From positions 1 through 7,628 of the forward strand of contig PLDP01000178.1 of the NCBI GenBank assembly GCA_003136795.1: 7,628 nucleotides of DNA, given 5' to 3'. Positions 1 to 7,331 of the stretch are shown here, piece by piece; positions within the stretch are counted from its first letter, which is position 1, and the number at the start of each line of letters is the position of its first letter. A model generated the notes under the pieces. That model worked only from the letters and a program-made list of their open reading frames with translations. It did no database searches and had not been told where the DNA came from. This DNA is from Actinomycetota bacterium (GTDB lineage: Bacteria > Actinomycetota > Thermoleophilia > Gaiellales > Gaiellaceae). The position numbers and the translations under genes were made by a program.

Positions 1-129
1 AACGAGGTCGGCCTCGAGCGCCGCCGGCGGCGGGAACGTGACGTCCCAGTCGGCGCGCGTCAGCGCCCGCGCGTCCGGGAACGCCTCGGCGAGCGCGTGG
101 CCGAGCTGGCCACCCGCGCCCGTGATCAC
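1..129 (-). CDS. rfbD: dTDP-4-dehydrorhamnose reductase, N-terminal fragment (runs off left edge)
   Basis: Only the first 43 codons are present. The product begins VITGAGGQLGHALAEAFPDA, the Rossmann-fold nucleotide-binding motif (GxxGxxG type) that opens RmlD/RfbD. The family performs the last step of dTDP-L-rhamnose synthesis, reducing dTDP-4-keto-L-rhamnose with NAD(P)H in the cytoplasm. The start is taken as the GTG at 129-127, which overlaps the upstream epimerase stop codon in a GTGA arrangement typical of translational coupling. There is no strong Shine-Dalgarno sequence; a GGAG lies about 20 bases upstream. The next in-frame GTG would overlap the epimerase by dozens of bases. This start makes the first beta strand slightly shorter than in most relatives. 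The position behind rfbA and an rmlC-type gene supports the call. Another extended short-chain reductase acting on a dTDP-sugar is possible, because the catalytic YxxxK motif lies outside the window. Confidence 0.82.
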   Translation of the reverse strand, partial: MITGAGGQLGHALAEAFPDARALTRADWDVTFPPPAALEADLV

Positions 130-584
130 AGCGCGGCGCGCTGGTCCCGCTCCGACAAGATCGGCGATCGGGTGCTCCACAGGTCGACGACGCGCGGATC
201 GTTCCACGCGACACCGTGCTCGTCGGGGCGGTCCGGGTCGTACTCCTCGGTGACGAAGTAACAGAAGAGACAGTCCGTGAGCGCTTCGTAGCCGTGCGCA
301 TTGCGCCCTTCGACATAGATCGCTACGGGATTGTCGTCGCCGATGTCCTCCGTGAATGTCTCGCCCGTCTCGCGGTTCAGGACGACGATGCGCACCATGC
401 CATCGAGGCAGACGAAGAGGTCGTCCTGGCCGCGCTCGTGGTAGTGCAGCGCGCGAATCACGCCCTGCCGCGAGCGCGCGAGATTCGCCTGGCGGATCGG
501 CTTCGGCAGCGCGCTCGCACGCATCAGCTCCTGGAACCAGCCGCGCTCGTCCTCGTGGCGCGAAAGCGGGACGCGCGTGACCAC
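126..584 (-). CDS. rfbC: RmlC-like dTDP-4-dehydrorhamnose 3,5-epimerase (divergent)
   Basis: This 152-residue cupin-fold sugar epimerase would convert dTDP-4-keto-6-deoxyglucose to dTDP-4-keto-L-rhamnose. Family landmarks run in order: HEDERGWFQE (residues 10-19), GVIRALHY with the expected catalytic His47 (41-48), NAHGY with a second conserved His97 (95-99), the Tyr109 region, VAWNDP (125-130) and a terminal LSERD with Asp147, which in RmlC pairs with the catalytic His. The GTG start at 584-582 shares its first G with the TAG stop of rfbA, and GGGAG lies about 10 bases upstream. An in-frame extension to 662 would only cover the end of rfbA. The protein is shorter than the usual 180-200 residues because the C-terminal tail is missing. 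The lysine normally found in the QxKLV segment after the catalytic His is replaced by Asp55 (GQDDLF). The fold is clear, but the exact substrate or epimerised carbons may differ from classical RmlC. Confidence 0.85.
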   Translation of the reverse strand: MVTRVPLSRHEDERGWFQELMRASALPKPIRQANLARSRQGVIRALHYHERGQDDLFVCLDGMVRIVVLNRETGETFTEDIGDDNPVAIYVEGRNAHGYEALTDCLFCYFVTEEYDPDRPDEHGVAWNDPRVVDLWSTRSPILSERDQRAAL

Positions 585-1351
585 TACTTGTTCGCTCCCG
601 TCTCCTCGATCAGCCGGCCGACGTCGGCGAGGTCGGCCCAGTGCTTGCCACCGTCGTGCCACCAGCCCTCGACGCGGCGGACCTCGAGGTCGCCGCGCTG
701 CGCATAGACGCGGTTGACGTCGGTGATCTCGAGCTCGCCGCGGCTCGACGGTGCGAGCCCGTCGATGATCTCGAACACGTCGGGCGGGTAGCAGTACAGG
801 CCGACGACCGCGTCATTCGACGGCGGCGCGTCGTACCGCGTGTCGACGCGCCCGGCCTTCTCGACGATGTCGGTGACGTTCATCGCGTCGTCGTACACGA
901 CGACGCCGAAGTTCTCGGGGTCCGGCACTTCCTTGACGAACACCAGCGCGCCGTCGCCCCACGACTCCACGGCGTCGGCGTGTGCATGCTCGAAGATGTT
1001 GTCGCCGAGGCACACGACGAGCTTCTCACCGGCGGCAAAGTCGCGCGCCATGCCGACCACCTGCGCGATCCCTCCGGCCTCGACCTGGACCTTGTACGAG
1101 AGGTCGAGGTCGAAGAGCGGCTCGTCGCCCATGCGCGAGCGAACGTGACCGTTGCCGAGCAGGTCGATGAACTGTCCCGCGTGGTGCTGGCCGGTGACGA
1201 GCAGCACCTCGCGCACGCCGAGCCGCTGCAGCAGCTGGAGGGGGTAATAGACCATCGGCCAGCGCCCGACCGGCAGCAGGTGCTTGTTCGTGACACGCGT
1301 CAGCTCCTCGAGCCGGGTCGCGGTGCCGCCTGCGCAGATCAGGCCCTTCAC
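584..1351 (-). CDS. rfbA: glucose-1-phosphate thymidylyltransferase (dTDP-glucose synthase)
   Basis: A 255-residue sugar-nucleotidyltransferase of the RmlA/RfbA family, which joins dTTP and glucose-1-phosphate to give dTDP-glucose, the first step to dTDP-L-rhamnose. Visible motifs are the N-terminal nucleotide-binding signature ICAGGTATRLEELT (residues 5-18), NKHLLPV (22-28), the PMVYYPL segment (32-38), EAGGIAQ (91-97), LGDNIF with metal-binding Asp117 (115-120) and a C-terminal GWWHDGG with Asp233. The usual GGTGTRL reads GGTATRL here, and the usual W-x-D-T/A-G-T reads WHDGG. The GTG start at 1351-1349 is chosen because the conserved KGLxxAGG begins there and AGGA lies 8 bases upstream. The open frame continues to 1897 but only as antiparallel codon shadow of the neighbouring gene. 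It lies 41 bases downstream of the YczE-type gene and overlaps the epimerase by one base, so all four minus-strand genes may be co-transcribed. The family is secure; strict glucose and dTTP specificity is inferred from context. Confidence 0.9.
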   Translation of the reverse strand: MKGLICAGGTATRLEELTRVTNKHLLPVGRWPMVYYPLQLLQRLGVREVLLVTGQHHAGQFIDLLGNGHVRSRMGDEPLFDLDLSYKVQVEAGGIAQVVGMARDFAAGEKLVVCLGDNIFEHAHADAVESWGDGALVFVKEVPDPENFGVVVYDDAMNVTDIVEKAGRVDTRYDAPPSNDAVVGLYCYPPDVFEIIDGLAPSSRGELEITDVNRVYAQRGDLEVRRVEGWWHDGGKHWADLADVGRLIEETGANK

Positions 1352-1392
1352 GAGAACGATCCTACGGCAGCAGCTTCGCCATCGTGCCAACC

Positions 1393-2019
1393 TCATGTCA
1401 CGAGTCGCGTGCGTGAGATCAGCCAGAACGATCCTTCGACGGACGGGCCGATCAGCACCGCAAACGCCAACGTACCGATCCCGGCACGGCCGCCCAATGC
1501 AAACCCTGCAACAAGGGCCGTCCCCTCGATCCCCGCGCGCACGAACCCGATGCGCACGTGCGTGCGGAGCGAACCGACGAGCATCAGCGAGTCGCGTGGG
1601 CCCGCCCCGTACGCCGCGCCGATGTAGAGCGCGGTGCCGACGCCGAAGCAGACGAGACCGGCCGCGAGCAACGCGGCGCGTGCGAGGAGCGGCCACGTCG
1701 CGAGGTGCTGGACGAAGCCGAGCGGTTGCACGAAGACGATGAAGAGCCCGATCAGGACGGCGTTCGCAACGGTCCCCGGGCCCGGCCTGGAACCAAGGAG
1801 CCACGCGACGAAGAGGACGATCACCCCGACCGCCTCGTTGGCGAGGCCGAACGAGAGCGGTGTGTGGTTCGCGATGCCCTGGTGCAGCACGTCCCACGGC
1901 GGCAGGCCGAGCCGCGACTCGAGGAACGCGACGATGCCGCAGGCGCAGAGAAAGAGACCGGCGACGAGCCAGACCGCCCGCGCGACCCGACCGCCACGCA
2001 GGACGGGAGCCGCGTGCAC
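1393..2019 (-). CDS. YczE-family (COG2364-type) integral membrane protein
   Basis: A 208-residue polytopic membrane protein with about six hydrophobic segments at residues 13-33, 56-75, 83-103, 109-133, 158-177 and 181-201. GLPPWDVLHQG (38-48) followed by GTVANAVLIG (82-91) is the signature of the YczE family of uncharacterised membrane proteins. The second half repeats the layout: GAGPRDSLM (138-146), then GIGTLAFAVLIG (180-191), suggesting an internally duplicated protein. Family function is not established; some members have been guessed to be transporters. The start is GTG at 2019-2017, because an in-frame TAA lies 9 bases before it and there is no later start before the first helix. No Shine-Dalgarno sequence is evident. 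It sits just upstream of the rhamnose cassette on the same strand, so a shared transcript is plausible, but a role in rhamnose metabolism cannot be claimed from this alone. Confidence 0.8.
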   Translation of the reverse strand: MHAAPVLRGGRVARAVWLVAGLFLCACGIVAFLESRLGLPPWDVLHQGIANHTPLSFGLANEAVGVIVLFVAWLLGSRPGPGTVANAVLIGLFIVFVQPLGFVQHLATWPLLARAALLAAGLVCFGVGTALYIGAAYGAGPRDSLMLVGSLRTHVRIGFVRAGIEGTALVAGFALGGRAGIGTLAFAVLIGPSVEGSFWLISRTRLVT

Positions 2020-2028
2020 CGTGCGACG

Positions 2029-2094
2029 TTAGTGGAAGGGGGCGATCAGGACGAGTGTCGTGAGGAGCCCGACCGAAGCTGCGAGGTAGCGCAT
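2029..2094 (-). CDS. possible 21-residue hydrophobic leader peptide (doubtful)
   Basis: An ATG at 2094-2092 opens a short frame encoding MRYLAASVGLLTTLVLIAPF plus a final His, then TAA at 2031-2029. The peptide looks like one membrane helix with a basic N-terminus. It is in the same frame as the YczE-type gene, whose GTG lies 9 bases after this TAA, so reinitiation or coupling is conceivable. A GGGG lies only 2 bases before the ATG, too close for a good ribosome site. The YczE-type protein looks complete without it. A chance open frame is at least as likely. Confidence 0.22.
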   Translation of the reverse strand: MRYLAASVGLLTTLVLIAPFH

Positions 2095-2128
2095 GTCCCC
2101 ATCATCGGGCCGGAGTTTGCGGCTTTCG

Positions 2129-2163
2129 TTTCGTGACGGTTCGGAATTCGTTAGCTTTGTCAC
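2129..2163 (+). promoter_or_regulatory. candidate promoter for a leaderless citE-like transcript
   Basis: Immediately before the ATG at 2164 there is no Shine-Dalgarno sequence. A TAnnnT-type hexamer TAGCTT occupies 2152-2157. If it is a -10 box, transcription would begin on or near the A of the ATG, giving a leaderless mRNA of the kind common in actinobacteria. The -35 side (2129-2134) is poor. The sequence is locally AT-richer than its surroundings, and an inverted GTGAC/GTCAC pair (2133-2137 and 2159-2163) brackets it. Evidence is positional only. Confidence 0.25.
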
Positions 2164-2955
2164 ATGTCCGTGCGCCGCCGCCGGTCGTGCCTGACCGTCC
2201 CGGGCGACGACGAACGCAAGCTGGCGAAGGCCGCCGCGCTCGCCGTCGACGAGGTGATCCTCGACCTCGAAGACGCGGTCGCGGCGGGGCGGAAGGACGG
2301 CGCGCGCGAGACAGTGGCACGCGCCCTGCGCGACCACGACTGGCGCGCGGCGACCGTCGCCGTGCGGGTGAACCGCGGCTCGGCCGAGGATCTCGACCTC
2401 GTCCGCGCGGCGCGTCCCGACGTGGTCGTGCTGCCGAAGGTCGAGTCGCCCGATGAGCTCGCAGGCCTGCCCGTGCCGGCCGAGGCGCAGATCGAGACGG
2501 CGCGCGGGCTCGTCGAATGCGAGCGGATCGCCGCCGCGCCCGGCCTCGAGGCGCTCGTGCTCGGCCCCGGTGATCTGGCCGCCTCCCTTGGCGTTCCCGA
2601 GCTGACGATCGGCGAGGGCGCCCACGTCGAGTACGCGCTCGCGCGGGTCGTCGTGGCGGCGCGCGCGTTTGGGCTCGCCGCGGTCGATGGGCCGTTCGTC
2701 GTGCTTGGCGACGAGGCAGGGCTGCGCGCCTCGGCGCTGCGCTCGCGCGCATTCGGCTACGACGGCAAGTGGTGCATCCACCCGGCGCAGGTCGAGATCT
2801 GCAACGAGGTTTACGCGCCGACGCCCGCCGAGGTCGAGCGTGCGCGCCGGATCCTCGGCGTCGCAGGCGTCGCGAGGCTGGACGGCGAGATGGTCGACGA
2901 GGCGAACCGGCGCATGGCCGAGGCGATCCTCGCGCGGTTGCCCCCTGGGTCGTGA
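2164..2955 (+). CDS. CitE-like HpcH/HpaI-family lyase (citrate lyase beta-subunit-like)
   Basis: A 263-residue TIM-barrel lyase of the CitE / malyl-CoA lyase group. Landmarks are RSCLTVPGD (7-15), VILDLEDAV (31-39) followed by K44 and AR at 47-48, VRVN with Arg68, LPKVES (90-95), QIETARG with metal-ligand candidate Glu111, GPGDLA with candidate Asp137, and the CoA-site segment GYDGKWCIHPAQV (198-210). Relatives cleave or form short acyl-CoA esters such as malyl-CoA or citramalyl-CoA using Mg2+. Without citrate lyase alpha or gamma genes nearby, this is more likely a stand-alone actinobacterial CitE-like enzyme than a citrate lyase subunit. It is somewhat short for the group, which often runs to about 290-320 residues. 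The ATG at 2164 is favoured because conserved sequence begins a few residues later; it lacks a ribosome site. The gene ends 22 bases from the tail of the next gene on the opposite strand, with no convincing terminator between. The natural substrate cannot be read from the sequence. Confidence 0.82.
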   Translation: MSVRRRRSCLTVPGDDERKLAKAAALAVDEVILDLEDAVAAGRKDGARETVARALRDHDWRAATVAVRVNRGSAEDLDLVRAARPDVVVLPKVESPDELAGLPVPAEAQIETARGLVECERIAAAPGLEALVLGPGDLAASLGVPELTIGEGAHVEYALARVVVAARAFGLAAVDGPFVVLGDEAGLRASALRSRAFGYDGKWCIHPAQVEICNEVYAPTPAEVERARRILGVAGVARLDGEMVDEANRRMAEAILARLPPGS

Positions 2956-2977
2956 GCGACGATCGCCGCGGCGGCAG

Positions 2978-3880
2978 CTACGCCGGCTCTTGGCCGACCT
3001 GCGCGTCGCGACGGCTGACGATCAGCCCGAGCGCGACGAGTAGGAAGCCCAGGCACGTGAAGACGAGCGGGGGCACCCAGGCGCGGGCCGAAGCGCTGCC
3101 GCCGTTGAAGAACACGACCTGCACGTGCGTCCACTCGAGCGTGAAATGCGTCGCCGCGAGCAGCAGGCCGGCCGCGCCGAGCACCGCCCAGCTCGAGCGG
3201 CTGACGAGCTGCGAGAAGAGCACGTAGCCGAGGGAGGCGATCACGATCAACGTCCATTCGACATCGCCGCCGTGCCAGAACCAGAGCAGGCTGCCGCCGA
3301 TCGCGAGCCCTGCCCCCACATGGAGCCAGAAGCCGTAGGGCCGGCTCGGGCCCGCGTCCACCGCAAGCGCGACGGCGAGGTAGGCGAGGCCCACGAAGAG
3401 CGTCACGACCGCCGACCAGTCACCGCCGTTCGAGAGCACATCGGTGACCAGGATCCAGCCCGCGAGCACGACCTGCGCGGCGATCAGCGGAAAGCGGAAC
3501 AGACGGAGAGCGACGATCGCGGCCAGGAGCCAGAGCAGTTCGAGCAGCAGCTGCGCGAAGTGGAACCCGCCGAAGCTGGACGACGTGGGCGAGGTCGACC
3601 TCCACCCGAACCACGTCCAGAGGGCCGAGACGAAGGCGACGAAGACGACCAGCGCGACGAAGCCGAAGACGCCTGCGGACACCGGGTGCTCCGTGCCGCG
3701 GAAGCCGAGCGCGACCGCCGCGAGCAGCGCGAGGACGAGCAGCGTCCAGCCGGCGTAGCCCGCGTCGCCCGACTGCGAGGCGAAGTAGGCCAACCACGCC
3801 GAGGCGGCCGCGAGCACGGTCGCACCGCCTGCGTAAACCAGGAAGCTCCAGGCCGACCAGCGCGGGTGAACGACCTCCAC
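2978..3880 (-). CDS. unrecognised polytopic membrane protein (~10 helices)
   Basis: I do not recognise this 300-residue protein. It is almost entirely hydrophobic, with likely membrane helices near residues 12-33, 42-60, 68-92, 107-127, 131-150, 154-174, 182-202, 209-225, 230-247 and 267-289. Short loops are rich in Gly, Ser and Trp, and the C-terminal tail is charged. Local features that might be conserved are FHFAQLLLELLWLL (106-119), LWFWHGGDVEWT (199-210) and THFTLEWTHVQVVFF (244-258), which place aromatic, His and acidic residues next to or inside membrane segments. No transporter, sensor or enzyme signature is evident. The GTG at 3880-3878 is the only plausible start before the first helix, with a weak GAGG about 14 bases upstream. 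The gene is divergent from hsp20-lon across a 76-bp region containing palindromes, so the two may share regulation. Codon usage matches the neighbours, so recent transfer is not suggested. Confidence 0.75.
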   Translation of the reverse strand: MEVVHPRWSAWSFLVYAGGATVLAAASAWLAYFASQSGDAGYAGWTLLVLALLAAVALGFRGTEHPVSAGVFGFVALVVFVAFVSALWTWFGWRSTSPTSSSFGGFHFAQLLLELLWLLAAIVALRLFRFPLIAAQVVLAGWILVTDVLSNGGDWSAVVTLFVGLAYLAVALAVDAGPSRPYGFWLHVGAGLAIGGSLLWFWHGGDVEWTLIVIASLGYVLFSQLVSRSSWAVLGAAGLLLAATHFTLEWTHVQVVFFNGGSASARAWVPPLVFTCLGFLLVALGLIVSRRDAQVGQEPA

Positions 3881-3899
3881 GGGCGCATCGTCCGCCTCG

Positions 3900-3916
3900 C
3901 GTCGGACGGACCGACG
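3900..3916. repeat. inverted repeat in the divergent promoter region
   Basis: CGTCGG (3900-3905) and CCGACG (3911-3916) form a perfect 6-bp inverted repeat around a 5-base centre, between the membrane-protein start at 3880 and the hsp20 start at 3957. It could be an operator serving either gene. It does not match the CIRCE or HAIR heat-shock operators. In DNA this GC-rich, a 6-bp palindrome also arises readily by chance. Confidence 0.35.
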
Positions 3917-3918
3917 AA

Positions 3919-3944
3919 GGCTTCAGACGGTCCCCACGGGGTAC
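3919..3944 (+). promoter_or_regulatory. candidate sigma-B/sigma-F-type stress promoter for hsp20-lon
   Basis: GGCTT (3919-3923), a 15-base spacer and GGGTAC (3939-3944) fit the actinobacterial alternative-sigma pattern of G-N-N-T-T followed by GGGTAY. The predicted start of transcription, about 7 bases beyond the -10, would fall near 3951 and leave a 5' leader of only about 6 bases. This agrees with the absence of a Shine-Dalgarno sequence before the ATG at 3957. The -10 lies within the palindrome at 3927-3947. The same spacing recurs upstream of the gene at 7330. Confidence 0.38.
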
Positions 3945-3947
3945 CGT
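3927..3947. repeat. bulged palindrome overlapping the candidate hsp20 -10 box
   Basis: ACGGTCCCC (3927-3935) pairs with GGGG (3938-3941) plus ACCGT (3943-3947), with a single extra T at 3942 and a two-base centre. It ends 9 bases before the hsp20 ATG. As DNA it could be a repressor operator covering the promoter. As RNA, if transcription starts further upstream, it would be a stable hairpin close to the start codon. It does not resemble CIRCE or HAIR, and the near-absence of a ribosome site within it argues against a classical RNA thermometer. Confidence 0.4.
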
Positions 3948-3956
3948 TCGCACGAG

Positions 3957-4387
3957 ATGACACGCAGGGACGTCGACAAGTTGCAGGAGGAGATCGAGGA
4001 GCTGTTCGCGGACCTCTGGCAGGTGCCGCGATTCTCCGGGCTCCGCCACGGGTTCCGGCCGAACGTGGACTGCTTCCACACCGACGAGCCGCACGCCTTG
4101 ACCGTGGTCGTTGAGCTGCCCGGGGTCGAGGCGCAGTCCGTCCGCGTCGTCGCGGGTGAACGGCTGCTCGTGATCGCGGGCGAGCGGAAACGACCGCAGC
4201 TGCCGGGCCGCGTCTACCAGCAGATGGAGATCGAGTACGGCCCGTTCCAGCGGCAGGTCCGCCTCCTCGAGGACGTCGACCCGGAGCGCGCGACGGCGCG
4301 CTTCGAGCACGGCGTGCTGACGATCGAGCTGCCGGTGGTCGAGCAGGCGCCGCCCGCCGGGCGCTACCGGATCACCGTGGAGAAGCT

Positions 4388-4391
<4 letters not shown>
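3957..4391 (+). CDS. Hsp20 / alpha-crystallin-family small heat-shock protein
   Basis: A 144-residue small heat-shock protein, an ATP-independent holdase that binds unfolding proteins in the cytoplasm. A short N-terminal arm (1-35) containing an amphipathic acidic stretch (DVDKLQEEIEELFADLW) leads into the alpha-crystallin domain at about 36-127. That domain carries the VELPGV strand (52-57), YGPFQRQVRL (94-103) and the family hallmark A-x-x-x-x-G-V-L as ARFEHGVL (114-121). A C-terminal I-x-V motif, ITV (139-141), is the usual anchor for oligomer assembly. Length is typical. The ATG at 3957 has no good ribosome site but directly follows a candidate stress promoter, so a very short leader is possible. 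Its TGA overlaps the lon ATG as ATGA (4388-4391), implying coupled translation. That pairing suggests substrates held by Hsp20 are passed to, or cleared together with, Lon; this is inference. Confidence 0.93.
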
Positions 4392-6794
<2,403 letters not shown>

Positions 6795-6817
<23 letters not shown>

Positions 6818-7331
6818 GCAGGTCGGAGCAGAACGCGTCGGACGACGACGTGCGGTACCGGCAGAGCAGCTGGTACTCGCGCTTCCCGATCAGGACGAAC
6901 GTGTACTGGTCGAGCCGCCCGCCGACCTCGACCTCGTAGCGATGCGACCGCACCCCGGCGGCGGTCACCGTCTTCGGGCCGGAGAGCCGGCCGCCGGTCT
7001 CCCGTGCGATCGCCTTCATCCGCAGGGCGAGCTCACCTGCCACGCGATCGAAGAGCGTGTCGTTGTAGACGCGGACGAGCGGGAAGGCCGCGACCTGGAC
7101 GAGCTCCGAGTCGTGCGAGGCGGCGGTGCCGCGCGCGGCCCGCTCGACCTGCCAGCCCGCCGGCGCCTCGAAGCTGAAGCTGGCCCCCTTCACGACCTGC
7201 ATCTGCGCCTTCGGCGCGCTCGACCCGCCGCAGCCTGCGAGAATGAGCACAGCCACAAGGAGCGCCTGTTTGCAACGGCTGGCCCGGGGTATCAGGCGCG
7301 AGGTATCGAGGCGAAAGGATCGAGCAAGCAT
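6795..7331 (-). CDS. small secreted lipoprotein, function unknown
   Basis: A 178-residue predicted lipoprotein. A basic N-terminal stretch (several Arg and a Lys before residue 22) precedes a hydrophobic core, ALLVAVLI, and a lipobox LAGC (31-34), so Cys34 would be lipidated and the protein anchored outside the membrane. The mature part starts with a Gly/Ser/Ala linker. It then has SFSFEAPAGWQVERAARG and ends in an aromatic/basic segment with two Cys (157 and 168) and DLLTSFRPA. This beginning and end pattern resembles PsbP/DUF1795-like secreted domains, but I would not assign one firmly. The ATG at 7331-7329 is preferred over an in-frame TTG at 7349; neither has a ribosome site. The chosen ATG overlaps the ATG of the opposite-strand gene at 7330, and the candidate promoter of that gene lies inside this coding sequence. 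No catalytic motif is visible. Confidence 0.82.
7268..7292 (+). promoter_or_regulatory. candidate sigma-B-type promoter for the gene at 7330
   Basis: GTTTGC (7268-7273), a 13-base spacer and GGGTAT (7287-7292) closely match the general-stress sigma-B consensus known from Bacillus (GTTTAA, 12-15 bases, GGGTAT) and the related actinobacterial sigma-F form. Transcription would start near 7299, leaving a leader of about 30 bases that includes the AAAGGA ribosome site at 7314-7319. The site is within the lipoprotein coding sequence on the other strand. It is the better of the two such matches in the window. Confidence 0.5.

Noticed and set aside
641..1627. Plus-strand open frame of 328 codons across rfbA
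   Set aside because: Antisense to rfbA and to the end of the YczE-type gene, with no recognisable motif.
1352..1897. N-terminal extension of rfbA up to 1897
   Set aside because: It overlaps the YczE-type gene in another frame and has no family similarity. The conserved RfbA N-terminus begins at the GTG at 1351, which has its own ribosome site.
2029..2781. Minus-strand open frame of 250 codons opposite the CitE-like gene
   Set aside because: Most of it is the antisense shadow of the CitE-like gene, with Arg/Ala-rich low-complexity composition. Only the last 21 codons fall outside that gene, and these are listed separately as a doubtful short ORF.
2956..2977. Bidirectional terminator between the CitE-like and membrane-protein genes
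   Set aside because: Only a self-complementary CGCCGCGGCG (2964-2973) is present, with no loop and no T-run. This is ordinary for DNA of this composition.
3881..3956. CIRCE or HAIR heat-shock operator upstream of hsp20
   Set aside because: Neither the TTAGCACTC/GAGTGCTAA nor the CTTGAGT/ACTCAAG pattern is present; the palindromes there are unrelated.
3125..4114. Plus-strand open frame of 329 codons through the membrane gene into hsp20
   Set aside because: It is antisense to the hydrophobic protein and has the Arg/Glu-rich composition expected from reverse-complemented hydrophobic codons. It also conflicts with the hsp20 frame.
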